A stretch of 64,000 nucleotides of DNA from Vicugna pacos (taxonomy: Eukaryota; Chordata; Mammalia; Artiodactyla; Camelidae), in NCBI RefSeq assembly GCF_048564905.1, contig NC_133002.1, forward strand, positions 57,469,183 to 57,533,182. Reading direction: 5' to 3'. Below are positions 34,600 through 46,520 of the stretch, one piece after another (the first letter of the stretch is position 1; the number at the start of each line of letters is the position of its first letter). The notes under the pieces are model-generated. The model ran no database searches, had not been told where the DNA came from, and worked only from the letters and a program-made list of their open reading frames with translations. Both the position numbers and the translations under genes were made by a program.

Positions 34600-34720
34600 A
34601 ATCGCCCGAGAAGCCTTCTCTACAGCTCTGAAACTGAGACTCAGAAGCAAAATGACATGTCTTGCCCAGTATGTTAGAGGCAAAGACTGGAATTCAGGTC
34701 CCTTGACTCCAAGTCCAGAG
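34600..34720 (-). mobile_element. MIR-like fragment, reverse
   Basis: CTGAAACTGAGACTCAGAAG, then GACTGGAATTCAGGTCCCTT. Confidence 0.6.
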
Positions 34721-35169
34721 TGAAACATTGGGCGTGCTTGCTAAGAGCAACTGATTATCCTTGGCTCCTTAACCCACCCCAAACTCAGGTGTTCCTTCTT
34801 TCCACTGCTTCCCATGGGTCTTGCTCATGGCCGCTTGGATTGGCAGCTGCCCCCTGGAGACCCAAATAAAATTCCAAAGCAGGGTCTGGAAGTGCTTCCA
34901 TAAATGAGGTTTGGGGTTCTGGGCATCCCACCCCTTCCCTGGCTTCTAAACCGTCACTGCAGGTTCTGCCGTAGCTGGCCCCATGGGCTGTGAGCGCTCT
35001 GTCTGGGGGTGCTGCTGTCAACACACACCTTCCTGCCCCGGGTTCACAGCCAGCTGCAAACTGTGCTGCTGGGGAGCTCGTTTCCCACAATGAAGATTCA
35101 TGTGAAAGATGCAAACGGCTTCTAAAGGGTTTCAAATAAGTCTTGTGCTTTTTAAACTTTATATTTCTT

Positions 35170-35279
35170 TTTTTTAAAAAGATATTTATTTATTGATTTT
35201 TAATGGTACTGGGAATTGAACCCACGAGCTTGTGCATGGCTAAGCATGTGCTCTACCACTAAGCTATTTCCCTCCCCCC
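35170..35279 (-). mobile_element. Camelid tRNA-derived SINE
   Basis: Reverse element (GGGAATTGAACCCACGAGCT, GCTCTACCACTAAGCTAT) flanked by AAACTTT(A)TATTTCTT / AAACTTTACATTTCTT at 35154-35169 and 35280-35295. Confidence 0.88.
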
Positions 35280-35379
35280 AAACTTTACATTTCTTATGTC
35301 TTTTATGATTTGGATGGCGCTTGAATGTATTATTGGTTGACCCCCCTTAAGACTATGTGTGCCAGGAAGGTAGATTTTG

Positions 35380-35475
35380 TTGCTCCCATTGTGTCGATGA
35401 GGAAACTGAGGCTCAAGGACTAGGGGCTTGCTCAAGTTCTCACAGCCAAGGAGTATCAGAGTCAGACAAATCATA
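35380..35475 (-). mobile_element. MIR fragment, reverse
   Basis: GATGAGGAAACTGAGGCTCA, then a weak CACAGCCAAGGAG. Confidence 0.7.
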
Positions 35476-36059
35476 GCCTCCTAACCCCTAGTCAGGGTCT
35501 CTGTTGCCTCAGTCAGGATCTGTTTCAGTTGCAGGTCTCAGAAACCTACCTGGAACATGCTTAGGCAGAAGGGGGCATATACTGGAAAAACACTAGGGTA
35601 CATAGTAATTCAAGAAGGCAGTGGGAAAGGCAAAGGTAATGCTCAGTCTTGGGGGCAACTGGAACTGGGAAATCAGACATCCCCTGGACTCGTCTCCTTC
35701 TCCTCTGTGGGTTCTGCTGGTCTCCCTAGAGACAACTTTCTCCAGGAGGAGGGAAATATGGCCACTGACCTCTCCCAACATTATCGTCTTATGGATTTTA
35801 CTCCCAGGTAAAGCCTTACTCCCTTCTTGAGTCTCAGTTAAAAAAAAAAAAGAAATCTTGGGAAACACTGAAGTTGGCCTGGCTTTCGTAAGGTGCCCAT
35901 CCTGGACCATTCCATCGTGGCCAGGAGGACAGGGTCATTTAGGTGACCTCCTCCATTATAGCCATGTGGCTTGGGGTGGGGGCGGTGTCTGGGGCCAAGA
36001 GCAGCAGCTGATCTTAGAGCAGTGGAAGTTGAATCATGACAGTAGCTGAGCTCACCCAG
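35476..36059. other. Spacer, no gene recognised
   Basis: No exon identified; open frames lack domains. Confidence 0.4.
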
Positions 36060-36215
36060 TGAGTATACAGAAAGAAAAGAAGAAAGAGGGGAAATACAAT
36101 TTAAAGAGTGGAAAGAAAGAGGGGAAGGAGGATGGAAAGGGAGGAGGAAAGAGCAAATGAGTGACAAAAGGAAGGAAAGGAAGTGAGTGAGAAAGCAGAT
36201 AGGTGGCGAGCCAGG
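36060..36215. repeat. Purine-rich tract
   Basis: AAAGAAAAGAAGAAAGAGGG and similar A/G words on the plus strand. Confidence 0.85.
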
Positions 36216-37554
36216 AGAGCCCAGCGTCACAGGAGCCACGCAGACTAGAGTTTGAAGGAGGAAAGAGAAACCAACAGTATCGAATCCAACAAAATATGCA
36301 AAGAATGGCCTTGAGATCTAGCAACATAAAGGTCATCAGTGATCTATCCAAGTGCCATTGAGTGGAGGTGTAGGAATGGGAGTCGGCTGAAGATGAGGAA
36401 ATGCAGACCGTAAGTGTTGTTCTCAAGGAACTTAGATAGAAAGGGTGGAAAGCAGTGGGGATGAAGTGACAGAGGTGAGGGGACAGTCCCCTTCACCTTA
36501 ACCACTTGGACTTATGGAGCCAATACCCCTTGACCCTAAATCCTTTGCATGCAACTTCCCATTGTGAAATCAGCCATCACATCAAATGCTTATGCTGTGC
36601 AATATAAGAAACTATTTCTAATAAAAATAGCTAACATTTATAACCATAAATCACACAGTTCTGACTCAAAGCTCACATTCTCACCCATTCTTTCTACTGC
36701 CTCCCCACTGATAGATGCAATATAAAGGTGTAAATTATCTGGAAGGGGATGGTAGAGTGACAGAGGCCAGCCCTTCTCAGACAGCCCCTTTCTTAAAGCC
36801 TTCCCCAAGGAAAAAATGGTTTCTCCTTCTCTGTCTGCCACCATCTACCTCCTTCCCACTCAATGCTCTCTCCCCGCTCTCCAGAGGAAACCAAGTCCTA
36901 TTTGAATTATGTTTTCAGGCACAGTCGTTAGTTTGGACCAGCAGCAGTTCCAGGCAGCTGCAACGTCCAGTTAGCTGCCCCCTGACCCCTCCCTGAAATC
37001 TGGACCTCTCCTTCTCCATGCCTCATGGAAAACTGCAGGGCTGTCAATGAGGTTGTGTAATGACTTGATTAGTAACATAGTGCCAGACTCTGGGAGATTA
37101 TTCCCCGCTGATTTTACTTGGTGTGTCTCCCAGCCAATGATCAAGTGGCAGATTCTAATGTCGTAGCTGATAAGACAGGAAAAAATAGCTCTGACGCCTG
37201 CACTGACCTCCTGGAGGTGGGAAGATCATTGGACCAAAGTCCTGTCCTCAGAGCTTGTCTTGGAAACAGGTCTCCCCTCTAGTTCATCCACAGCCGTTGC
37301 CTGGTGGCCTCACTTCAAATGCAGCTGGGAGGTGTCGGGTTGCTCACACTTATCTGACTGTCACAAGTTCCTGTCCTTTGTCACAAGCTCCCCGTTGAGT
37401 GCAGTATTTTTGTCCCTGTCTATGCCTGACTTTCAGAGCAGGTAAATGAAATAAGACCTCCCACCTGTTCCCACTTCTAAAATATCAGGTGTAAAGGAAT
37501 ATTCTCTCTGAATTAAAAATGTTCTACGTTGAGCCATTAACTTGAAGCCTACCC
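36216..37554. other. Spacer, no gene recognised
   Basis: No exon identified. 37020-37190 is repeat-free with GATAA and TAAT words and could be a regulatory element; weak. Confidence 0.4.
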
Positions 37555-37705
37555 TTTACCCCTCTTTCCCCTTTCCTCTCTTCCTTTCTTCTCCTATAAT
37601 TCCTCTCTGTCCAGCCCCATCCTTGCGCTCCCCTCTTCGTGTTACCACCATCCCTCTTCCTCTCCAGTTCCTATCCCTCCATCACCCGTCTCCTTTCCTG
37701 CCCCT
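37555..37705. repeat. Pyrimidine-rich tract
   Basis: CCTCTTTCCCCTTTCCTCTC and similar C/T-rich sequence. Confidence 0.85.
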
Positions 37706-37829
37706 GGGCAAGATTGCAAGAGAAGCGCTGGGGCAAAGAACACACATACGGCTTTCTTGAGGAAGTAAAGCCTTTTCTGAATGATTTCCCAGGGCACACG
37801 TGTTGTTGAAAGGGACATTAGAAGCCACT

Positions 37830-38045
37830 AGTCCAGTAGTTCCTGAAGGTGTCTTCATGTTAGAATCATTACAGAACTTTAAAACAGTGCAAATTCCCAA
37901 GTCTCACCCTGAAGAGACCCTGATTCAGAAGGTCTGGGGAAACCTGTACTTTTGATAAGGGCCCCCAACCTCCCCGGTTCCCCAGATGGGTGCCCAGATG
38001 GGGACCCATCTGAAGTCTGTATTAAGAACTATTAGTGGACTCCCT
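37830..38045. mobile_element. MER5-type hAT DNA transposon relic
   Basis: GTCTTCATGTTAGAATCATT, CCCTGATTCAGAAGGTCTGG and AACTATTAGTGG correspond to the MER5A layout. Confidence 0.6.
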
Positions 38046-38129
38046 CCCTCCAAATCCACTATTTGAATCTCCTCTACAGAGTCCCCGCCCAGTGGACACT
38101 TGTCAGCAAGGAGCTCACACTCCAGCCCA

Positions 38130-38330
38130 GATTATAACAGCAGCTCCCACTGATTGAGCACCTACTGTGAGCCAGGCCTGTGTACAGAATGGATCATCTC
38201 ATTTAATCGCACAAAGGCCTCAGAGCTCAGTATCATTACTAACTCACACAGAGAAACAGTCTCCAAAAGTCAAGTGAGATGCGTAAGGTCATGAGCTGCC
38301 AAGTGCAGCATGAACTCCCATGGGCTGACT
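38130..38330 (-). mobile_element. MIR SINE, reverse
   Basis: GAGCACCTACTGTGAGCCAG, ATCTCATTTAATCGCACAA. Confidence 0.6.
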
Positions 38331-38413
38331 CAAGGGGGCGCACTTACCGTCGTGCTGCTCTGCTTCTCTGGCTGTGCTTTTTGATGGCTCACTGTTTCTG
38401 GTGTGTTAGTCTT

Positions 38414-38888
38414 TTTTTTTTAACATTTTTTATTGATTTATAATCATTTTACAATGTTGTGTCAAATTCCAGTGTAGAGCACAATTTTTCAGTTATACAT
38501 GAACATATATATATATATAGTCACATTTTTTTCTCTGTGAGCTACCATAAGATCCTGTGTATATTTCCCTGTGCTATACAGTATAATCTTGTTTGTCTGT
38601 TCTACAATTTTGAAATCCCGTCTATCCCTTCCCACCCTCCGCCCCCTTGGCAACCACAAGTCTGTATTCTATGTCTATGAGTCTATTTCTTTTCTGTATT
38701 TATGCTTTGTTTGTTTGTTTGTTTGTTTTTTAGATTCCACATATAAGCGATCTCATATGGTATTTTTCTGTCTCTTTCTGGCTCACTTCACTTGGAATGA
38801 CATTCTCCAGGAGCATCCATGTTGCTGCAAATGGCACTATGTTGTCAGTTTTTATGGCTGAGTAGTATTCCATCGTATAAACCTGGCA
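38414..38888 (-). mobile_element. 5'-truncated young L1, 3' end
   Basis: Reverse L1 tail reaching GGCTGAGTAGTATTCCATCG. Flanked by TGTTAGTCTT at 38404-38413 and 38889-38898. Contains a (GTTT)n run. Confidence 0.87.
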
Positions 38889-39049
38889 TGTTAGTCTTAA
38901 TCCCCAATACATCATAAATTCCTCTAAATTGAGAACTGCAAGTTTTATTTGTGTTGTTCTGTGACTAGGTATAGTAATATAATACTGTTGTATATGTGGT
39001 GTATGATATTGTAATAGTGATAGCACCCGGGGATCGACATAAATCAAGA

Positions 39050-39240
39050 ATGAAAAAATAAGTATATAGAGAACATCTGCTATGTACCAGGCACTTCTTA
39101 TCCCCTTTATCCTCACAACCCTGTGAGGCAGCGTTATTGCTCTTCATTTTAAAAACAAAAAAACTGAGACTCAGAGAGGTCAAGAAATGGTCCGGGTCAC
39201 ATACCTAGTCAGTGGCCTGGGTGGACGTTGAATCAAGTCT
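39050..39240 (-). mobile_element. MIR SINE, reverse
   Basis: ATGTACCAGGCACTTCTTAT, then AACTGAGACTCAGAGAGGTC. Confidence 0.8.
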
Positions 39241-39399
39241 GTCTGAACCCCAATCCCAGGTTTGTTTCAATATGCCACACCTCTACAGCCCCACCCCACC
39301 CCCAGCAAGGCTTGACTTGAGGAATCCCCACTCTCCACCAAGACCGGGGCAGCACACGCAGCGGGTTTAAATAAACGCTTCTCAGATAGAGAGATAAAA

Positions 39400-39830
39400 A
39401 GAGAAACAGTTGCACACGTACAAGAGGCGTGTATGAGACAGCTCGCAGCAGTGCAGCACGCAACAGATAAAAACCGGAAACAGCCCCAGTGTCCTTCAGT
39501 AGGAGAACAGAAGGAAAAATATATGGTCTAGTCACCCAACTGAACATACACAGCAGTCAAAACAAGAAACCACAGCAACATGCAAACATGTGGAAGAATC
39601 TTAGCAATATAATCTTAAGCCAAAAAAATCTAAAGTGAAAAAATGGACTTTGAGAAATGCATAGAGATGCAATAAAACTGTCTAGAAAAGGAAAGGAGGA
39701 AGTGGTGGACACAGGAACCAGGGGAATCATAACCTCAGGTGGAGGAGACAAAAAAATGGGTGGAGTGAGTGGCAGGAACATGGTTAAACGAAGGTCATTG
39801 TCAAGGTCCTAGCTTTTGGTTTGGGTTTAC
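39400..39830 (+). mobile_element. Ancient L1 3' region
   Basis: CCCCAGTGTCCTTCAGTAGG, then AACATGTGGAAGAATCTTAG, typical of old L1 3' UTRs. Confidence 0.65.
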
Positions 39831-41775
39831 AGATGCTTCTTGCATTATAATGAAAAAAGGAAAGAAGGAAGGATGGAGCCATGGTGGGGGGGAGGAAGGA
39901 ATGAAGGAAGGAAGGAAAGCATTCAGGGATGAATGACAGGTGTGCCAAAATTCCATTATTTTGATTATCTCAATTCTGTGCACCTCAAGGTCCAACTGAA
40001 AAAAAAATAGGTTAAGAGGTGACTAAGTGGTTTGATATCCTCGTGTTATAAGCTTTTGGAAAGAGGGATTGAATTCTCCTGCTCCCAGTTTTGATGTTCA
40101 GTCGTGTGCCTTGAGGAGAAATCACAAAGGAGGGCACGCGGGAGCCCAGGGTACCTTCTGCCTCTTCTGGAAAACACCTGAAACGAAATCCTCCGAGCTC
40201 TGCAAGCAGGTGGCAGGCTGCGCAAGAGGGCCTGCGGGCACAGGATCATGGCCACGTGGCGTGTGACTTCAGAAAAGAAGGACCCTCAAAGAAAATGATG
40301 CCACCCACACAGATGCGTGCGCGTGCACACAGACACACACACCCCTCCTGCTGACTGTGGATAAAACCGTTTGCTAATCCTTACAGGAGAGGATGAAGCC
40401 TAAAGAACAAATCCCTTCCCAAAAGGTGACATATGCACTTAAAATCATAGTAAGATGTAAATGACAGATACCTTCTCATCCTAAAAGTATATTTCTTATG
40501 TGAAAAGGGAGCCAAGCTACACAAGAAAGAAGAGGTGGAACAGAAAGAGGGGCTGAGACAAGTACAAGTAACATTGCGGACTTCGTCATCTTGTCTGGGC
40601 TTCCCTGAATATTGGGGGAGGGAAAAAACACGTGTGTCTCCCTGGGGCTGCTGAGCTTAACAGTTGTCCAACAGCACAGCTGCCCGCTTCTGTGAGCCCA
40701 CTAGGGACAAATGTCCACAAGGAGGAGACAGTGAGTTACAAAGAATTTTGAGCTCAGTAGAGAAGCCCTCCTGGATGCTCAGTTTGTCCTGTGGTCTGTG
40801 CAGTTGGCCTGCGCATGAGACAGGAGAGAGCCCCAGTACTGATGGCCAGTTGAAGGACGCCTGGCTTATGGGTCTCAGTCCATGGGGGCTGTCACCCTTC
40901 CCCAGATTCCAGGTAAGAGAGGTGCTGGACCACTGCTCTGAGCTTTGCAGCAATCCCGTTTGTGCCAGGGGTGGGAGGGTTGGAGCAGATGTGGCAAGGC
41001 CACCAGCACTTCTGTGCCTCTGAAAAGGCAGACCCCCTTAGCTTCTCCTCCCCCTGACCCTGACTGAATGGGATCAAAGGTTGGAACTTAGAGCTGAAAC
41101 AGTCCTGTATGCCAGAGAGTTTTTCCAGTGATGGAGCTAAAAGCACTGAATGAATCTCCACGGTCTCTTCCTGAACCACAATTCTTGATTGATGATACTA
41201 TGCGGAGAGGCAGCTGCAGGATGTGGGAGGCATATCAGCTTGAGGCCACACTGAACTGAATCTCCGCTCTATCTGCAAATCTGCATGATCTCGGTGATTA
41301 ATTCAATGTCCCAGGACCCGGCTCACTCCCACCATCCATAAAACAAGAAGAAGAGTAGTCTTCTCCAGAGAATTACTGGATTAGAGTAAATTAAATAATA
41401 TCTGCAAAACAGACTGGTAGATGGTAAATACAATACAGGTTCACTCATTATTCACCCTTGTATCTCCCAGAAAGCACCCAATAAACAGGCTAAGAGGAGC
41501 CAAGGCAGCAGAAATCTGGTATCATGGTAAGTTGACCTTGTAGTAAATTTCTGTTATTGGAAGCTCTTGTCATTGTCAAAAAATGTGACTTGTTGGTATT
41601 CTGGGACAGGAAAAGATATCTGGGGGCCTTTCTCAGGAAAGAAGAGATGCTTGGAGGTCCCTTCCTGGGTGAAACCCTCCCTGATTCCCACCTTCCTCCT
41701 CATCTCTAGACAGAGAGAATTGACCCCCCTCTTCTCCAGACGTGCAGCACATGTCATTCCTGATATTACAATATT
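39831..41775. other. Spacer, no gene recognised
   Basis: Contains a short GGAA-rich stretch (39890-39920) and a (CA)n-like run near 40315-40345. A donor-like CCAG-GTAAGA at about 40910 (plus strand) ends an open frame from 40664, but no acceptor or domain supports an exon. Confidence 0.4.
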
Positions 41776-41779
41776 CTCA

Positions 41780-41925
41780 GTGTACACCAGGGACTGGCAT
41801 GAGCATTCCCTGGGCCGTATTTCACTTAATCCTCATGACAACCCCATGAAAGAGAAAAGTGAAGATGAGCAAAGTGAAGTCAGAGTCATACAGATAACAG
41901 AGGGCGGGGCTGGGATTCAGCTGGC
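41780..41925 (-). mobile_element. MIR-like fragment, reverse
   Basis: TTCACTTAATCCTCATGACA, then GGGCGGGGCTGGGATTCAG. Confidence 0.55.
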
Positions 41926-42004
41926 TCCAGTGCTCGACCTCTCCCTTACAGCCCATTATGACCCTTATCACGTGATATGCTATTTCCGTATCTGTTAGTC
42001 ACAT

Positions 42005-42110
42005 CCAGTAGACTGTCAGCTCTTCAGAGGCAGGAACGGAGAGGCTCTTTTAGCTATTTACCCCCAGCACTTAGCACAGTGCCTGGCTAAGAATGAATGA
42101 ATGAACTATC
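42005..42110 (+). mobile_element. L2 3' end
   Basis: TAGACTGTCAGCTCTTCAGA, CCCCCAGCACTTAGCACAGT, then GAATGAATGAATG. Confidence 0.8.
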
Positions 42111-42578
42111 TTCTCCAAAGTCCCAAGGAAGGACAGCATCATGGTTCCTCCTAGGCCAATATGACTCATGGCCTCCATCCCCAGCCAAGCCTGGTGGGGG
42201 GAGCAAGGGGAGTTGCGGGGAAGGACAGGTGGCTGCATATAGAGGCTGCTCCTTCCCTACCGTGCACTTCTCACCCACGCCAGGAGCCCAGAGCTTGGTC
42301 ATGGGAGCTGAGCCAAACCCTTCACTAGAGGTGAGATGTTGCTGGATCTTTAACACTATAAAGGCCATCCCATCTCCTCATTTTCTACATTTTTGCAACA
42401 TTAAATCACCATGGAGTTTATTCTCTCCTGCAAATCCTTTAACTCCATTGGACTCAGCAGTTCTCTTGTTTTATGTTTGTTACTGTGGTTTATAGATTAT
42501 TTCCTTAGTGACCCCAAATGAAGCTGCCACTTAATCCCCATGTGAGGTTCAGTTCAAAATTTCAGAATCAAAATAGTC
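42111..42578. other. Spacer, no gene recognised
   Basis: No exon or repeat recognised. Confidence 0.4.
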
Positions 42579-42582
42579 TGTT

Positions 42583-42674
42583 AGAGGATGGGAGTAACTC
42601 AGTGGTGGAGTGCATGCTTAGCATGCACAGGGTCCTGGGTTCAGTCTCCAGTATCTCTGTTTAAAAAAAAAATT
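42583..42674 (+). mobile_element. Camelid tRNA-derived SINE
   Basis: GGAGTAACTCAGTGGTGGAG, GCATGCTTAGCATGCACAGG, GGTCCTGGGTTCAGTCTCCA. Confidence 0.87.
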
Positions 42675-42689
42675 GCTTAGGAGTGTGAA

Positions 42690-42895
42690 ATCTGTAGTCA
42701 CACAGTCCTGGGTTCAAATCCCAACTAACTATGTAAGCTTTTTAAGATTCTGTACGCCTCAGTTTCCACTTCTGTAAAATAGATACAATAATAACTATCT
42801 CATAGAATTATTGTCAGATTAAATGAGATAATGAATTAAACAGTTAGCATAGTATCTGGCACATAGTAAGTGCTCAATATATGTTAATTTTTGAA
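42690..42895 (+). mobile_element. MIR SINE, forward
   Basis: CACAGTCCTGGGTTCAAATC, CGCCTCAGTTTCCACTTCTG, CATAGTAAGTGCTCAATATA: nearly full length. Confidence 0.88.
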
Positions 42896-43279
42896 AGCTA
42901 GATCTAGTTCAGGGACACCTAAGGCAGTTATGTAGGTGTTGGTATTCTCAGAATAAAGTCCAGATCACTCTGGCTGTAGGATTTCCTCTATTTACCAGCA
43001 AACTCCCTGACCTATCACCCAAAAGTTTACCTGTTACAAATTCTGTTCAAATACTGAGATCTCAACCAGCCTTTTTAATGCCTCGTTCTTAAACATGAAA
43101 AGACAACCAAGAATGCCTAGGCATTAAAAAAGAAAAATCTGCAACTGAAAGAGAAAAACCAATATAAATAGCAAAGCTAACCCTAAACAAAGCAGAGAGA
43201 ATTTGAGGAACAGGAGAGAAATGTTTAAACACAGATTTAGGAAGAGACTATAGACATAAAACAAAGATATACAAAGAAA

Positions 43280-43870
43280 TTGAGCATGATGGTTCCTCTA
43301 AACATTAAAAATAGAATTCCCATGTGATTCAGCAATTTTATTTCTGGGTATCCACCCAAAAGAATTGAAAACAGAGTCTCAAAGAGATATTTGTGTATTT
43401 GCCATGTTCATGGCAGCATTATTCACAATAGCCAAAAGGTGGAAGCAACCCAAGTTCCCATCAACAGATAAACAAAATATGCTCTATATACTATGTAATA
43501 TTATTCAACTTTTAAATGGAATGAAATTCAGGCACAGGCTACAATGTAGATGAACCTTGAAGACATTATGCTAAATGAAATAAGCCAGTCATAAAAAGAC
43601 AAATACTGTATGATCCCACTTACATGAGATACCTAGTATGGTCAAATTCATAGAGACTGAAAGTCAGATAGTGGTTGCCATTTAGAGGTTAGATAAAAAA
43701 GGAATGGGAAATTGTTTTTTAAAGGGTATAAAATGTCAGTTTGGGGAGATGGAAAAAGTTCTGGAGATTGGAGACTATGAATGTACTTAATACTGTGGAA
43801 CTATACGCTTAAAAATTATTAAGATGGTAAATTTTGTTGCGTGTATTTTACCTCAATTTAAATTTTCTTT
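43280..43870 (+). mobile_element. Ancient L1 3' end
   Basis: TTGAAGACATTATGCTAAAT, AATACTGTATGATCCCACTT. Confidence 0.8.
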
Positions 43871-43899
43871 CTAAATATGATTTCCTATTTTTTAATCTT

Positions 43900-44040
43900 T
43901 AATTTTGGGGGGGGAGAGATAATTAGGTTTACTTATTTATTTATTTAATTTTTTTAATAGAGTTACTGGGGATTGAACTGGCGACCTCCCCTGCATGCTA
44001 AGAATGCACTCTAGCACTGAGCTATATACCCTCCCCCCCA
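43900..44040 (-). mobile_element. Camelid tRNA-derived SINE
   Basis: AATTAGGTTTACTTATTTAT, GGGGATTGAACTGGCGACCT, GAGCTATATACCCTCC. Confidence 0.9.
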
Positions 44041-44059
44041 TTTAAAATTTTTAATTGAG

Positions 44060-46520
44060 AACAAAAAAATAATTCTTGGAAACTGAAAGGGACGGTGCTA
44101 TATTTGTAAACGCATTGTAAGGATTTGAGGGCGAGGTTGAGGAAACACCTTAGTTCACAGAACAAAAAGACAAAGATATGTAAAATAGGAATTTTTTAAA
44201 AGAGATTAAAAGGAATAATCCAGGAAGTGCAACATCTCACTACCTGGGAACTTCAGAAAATAATAATAATAATTAAGGGGAGAAAAAAGTTAAATCAAGA
44301 GAATTCCCCACAGGAAAAAGAGACACATCTTCAACCTGAAAGGGTCTCCAGAGTACCAGGCACAATAGATGTAAAAAGGTATAATATTAGATAAATTAAT
44401 ATTAAATTTCAGAAAACTGTGGATCAAGACAAGATCCTAAAAACTGCCAAAGAAAAATAAATAATAAAACAGGCCATTTCCAAAGCTGAGGAATTCATCT
44501 GGCAACAGACTTTCTGCTAGCTACACTTCCAATCAGCAATAATAACTACCTGTCACTGTAGCAGATGACAACGCAATAATGTCTTTAAACTTGGGGGAAA
44601 TAGTCATCATCCTGGAATTCCAAATCCAATTGAAATCGAATAAGAGGAGAACATACAAATTTTCAGGAATGCAAAGACTCAGAAAGTCACCTCTCCTGCT
44701 CTCTTTGTTAAGAATTTATTTGAAAATAGAATTTTTTTAAAATTTTAATTCTTAAAGAAGTTATTCAAGTACATTCTCCAGTAACTTCCTCAAACACTTA
44801 TTCACAAGGAGTATATCAAGAAAAGTAAACTAAGTTCATGACAGAATAAACCAAGAAAGAGGAAGATATGAATCACTGGAAATACTGAATTTACATGGGA
44901 ATAAAACTAAAGGAAAACATCAGTGTTACAGTTACGCAGCAGGTCCAGAAAGCAGCCAGTTCATATTGGAGCAGGAATGTAAAGTCCTATAGCAGAGAGG
45001 TTATGAGATAGCATAGAAGAGAACTTGGAGAACAAGCCTTGAGCATGTGACAAAGGCACAGAATTCAGGCTTTAAAAGCAATTAGATACCCAGGAGAAAG
45101 GAAATATAAGAAAATCATTATCTAAATATAAACAAAACCAGTCCATACCAGACCAGGAGGTAACTGAGATTCAAGAAACAGGTGGAATGAATACCACAGG
45201 AAAAAGAAAAAGTAAAAAATGGAAGATCTGGGAGATAGAATAAAGAAGGTATATACCTCCTCTTCCAACAAGCAAAAAGAAAGGCAATCATAAACACCAG
45301 AGAAAACAATAAATACATTAAAAGACAAAGTACAGATTAAAACAATGTATGATTTTGAGCAATGGGGGTATTATATGAATCATCTTTTTGAGCCTGGTGT
45401 CATAAGCCTTTGAAAATGAAATGAAAACACATTGTAATGTACTATTTGGTGCTGCAAGTAAACTGTATTTGCCTAATTATATCAGTTTAAATACTGGAGT
45501 TTGGAAAAGGATTCAAATTTAAGAATTAACTTATAAAGAACTACAAAAGATTATAGTTACATATTATATAACTATGATTACATAAACTGTTATTTCTGTC
45601 AGCTGAGAAGCTTTAAAAGCAAAAATACACCTGACAATATCCCAGTAGCAATAAACATATCAAGCACCCAAGTCTTGGAGATTTTGTCCTAATACTTTCT
45701 CCAACAAAAGGAACCAAGGTGGGGTGGGTAGGGTATAGCTCAGTGGTAAAGCGCATGCTTAGCATGCATGAGGTCCTAGGTTCAATCTGAAGTACCTCCA
45801 TTAAAAAATAAATTAATTAAATAAGTAAAAGAAACCAAGGGTTCTTGGAAAAATGACTGATTCTAAGTCTGGGGTAGAAATATACAAGAAAACCCTAAAG
45901 CTAGGACCCTGGAATCCTAGGAATCTCAGTTCCAGAAACAAAGAGTGATCAAAAAAAAAAAAATAGAAGGATGTTAAAAAGGAGATAAATGTCAGTGGAT
46001 AAACCTGACAAACACAATGTCAGTCAGGTGATCCACATTTATATCACCAAAGATAAGTCATACTGATAACACATTCTCTTGATATGATATATTGATAATG
46101 ACATAATCCCAGTCTGACTGCAAGAAAAACATGAGAAAAATGCAAATTGAAAAATATTTTACAAAATACCTGAACAATATTCCTCAAAACTGTCAAGGTC
46201 ATCAAAAACAAAGCAAGACTGAGAAATTTTTAGTCTTAAGAAGCCTAAGGAAATTTAACTACAATTCAATGTAATATGATATCCTGGATTGGGTCCTGGA
46301 GCAGAATGAAGGCATTAGGTAAAAATTAAGAAAATAAACATAAAGTATGTATTTTAGTTAATAGAAATACATCAATATCAGTTCATAGTTGTGACAAATG
46401 TGTAAATGTTAATGGGGAAACTGGATACGGAGCATACAAGAACTCTCTTTACTATTTGTGCAACTCTTCTGTAAAAACATAAAATAATTCTAAAATAAAA
46501 ACACTATTTTTTAAGTATAT
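44060..46520 (+). mobile_element. Ancient L1-derived region
   Basis: Pieces of old forward L1: 44220-44660 (5'/ORF1-type words such as AGACTTTCTGCTAG) to a 3' end near 46450-46510 (GCAACTCTTCTGTAAAAAC, AAAATAATTCTAAAATAAAA). Continuity between the pieces is inferred. Confidence 0.5.
45720..45826 (+). mobile_element. Camelid tRNA-derived SINE
   Basis: AGGGTATAGCTCAGTGGTAA, GCGCATGCTTAGCATGCATG, GAGGTCCTAGGTTCAATCTG. Flanked by AAAAGGAACCAAGG / AAAAGAAACCAAGG at 45706-45719 and 45827-45840. Confidence 0.92.

Noticed and set aside
40664-41023. 119-codon plus-strand frame with an internal donor-like CCAG-GTAAGA
   Set aside because: No acceptor, signal peptide, domain or similarity recognised; a lone donor motif is common by chance.
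45730-45790. tRNA-like A and B boxes at this and seven other sites
   Set aside because: They are tRNA-derived SINEs with A-rich tails and target-site duplications. The rest of the element does not form a functional tRNA gene.
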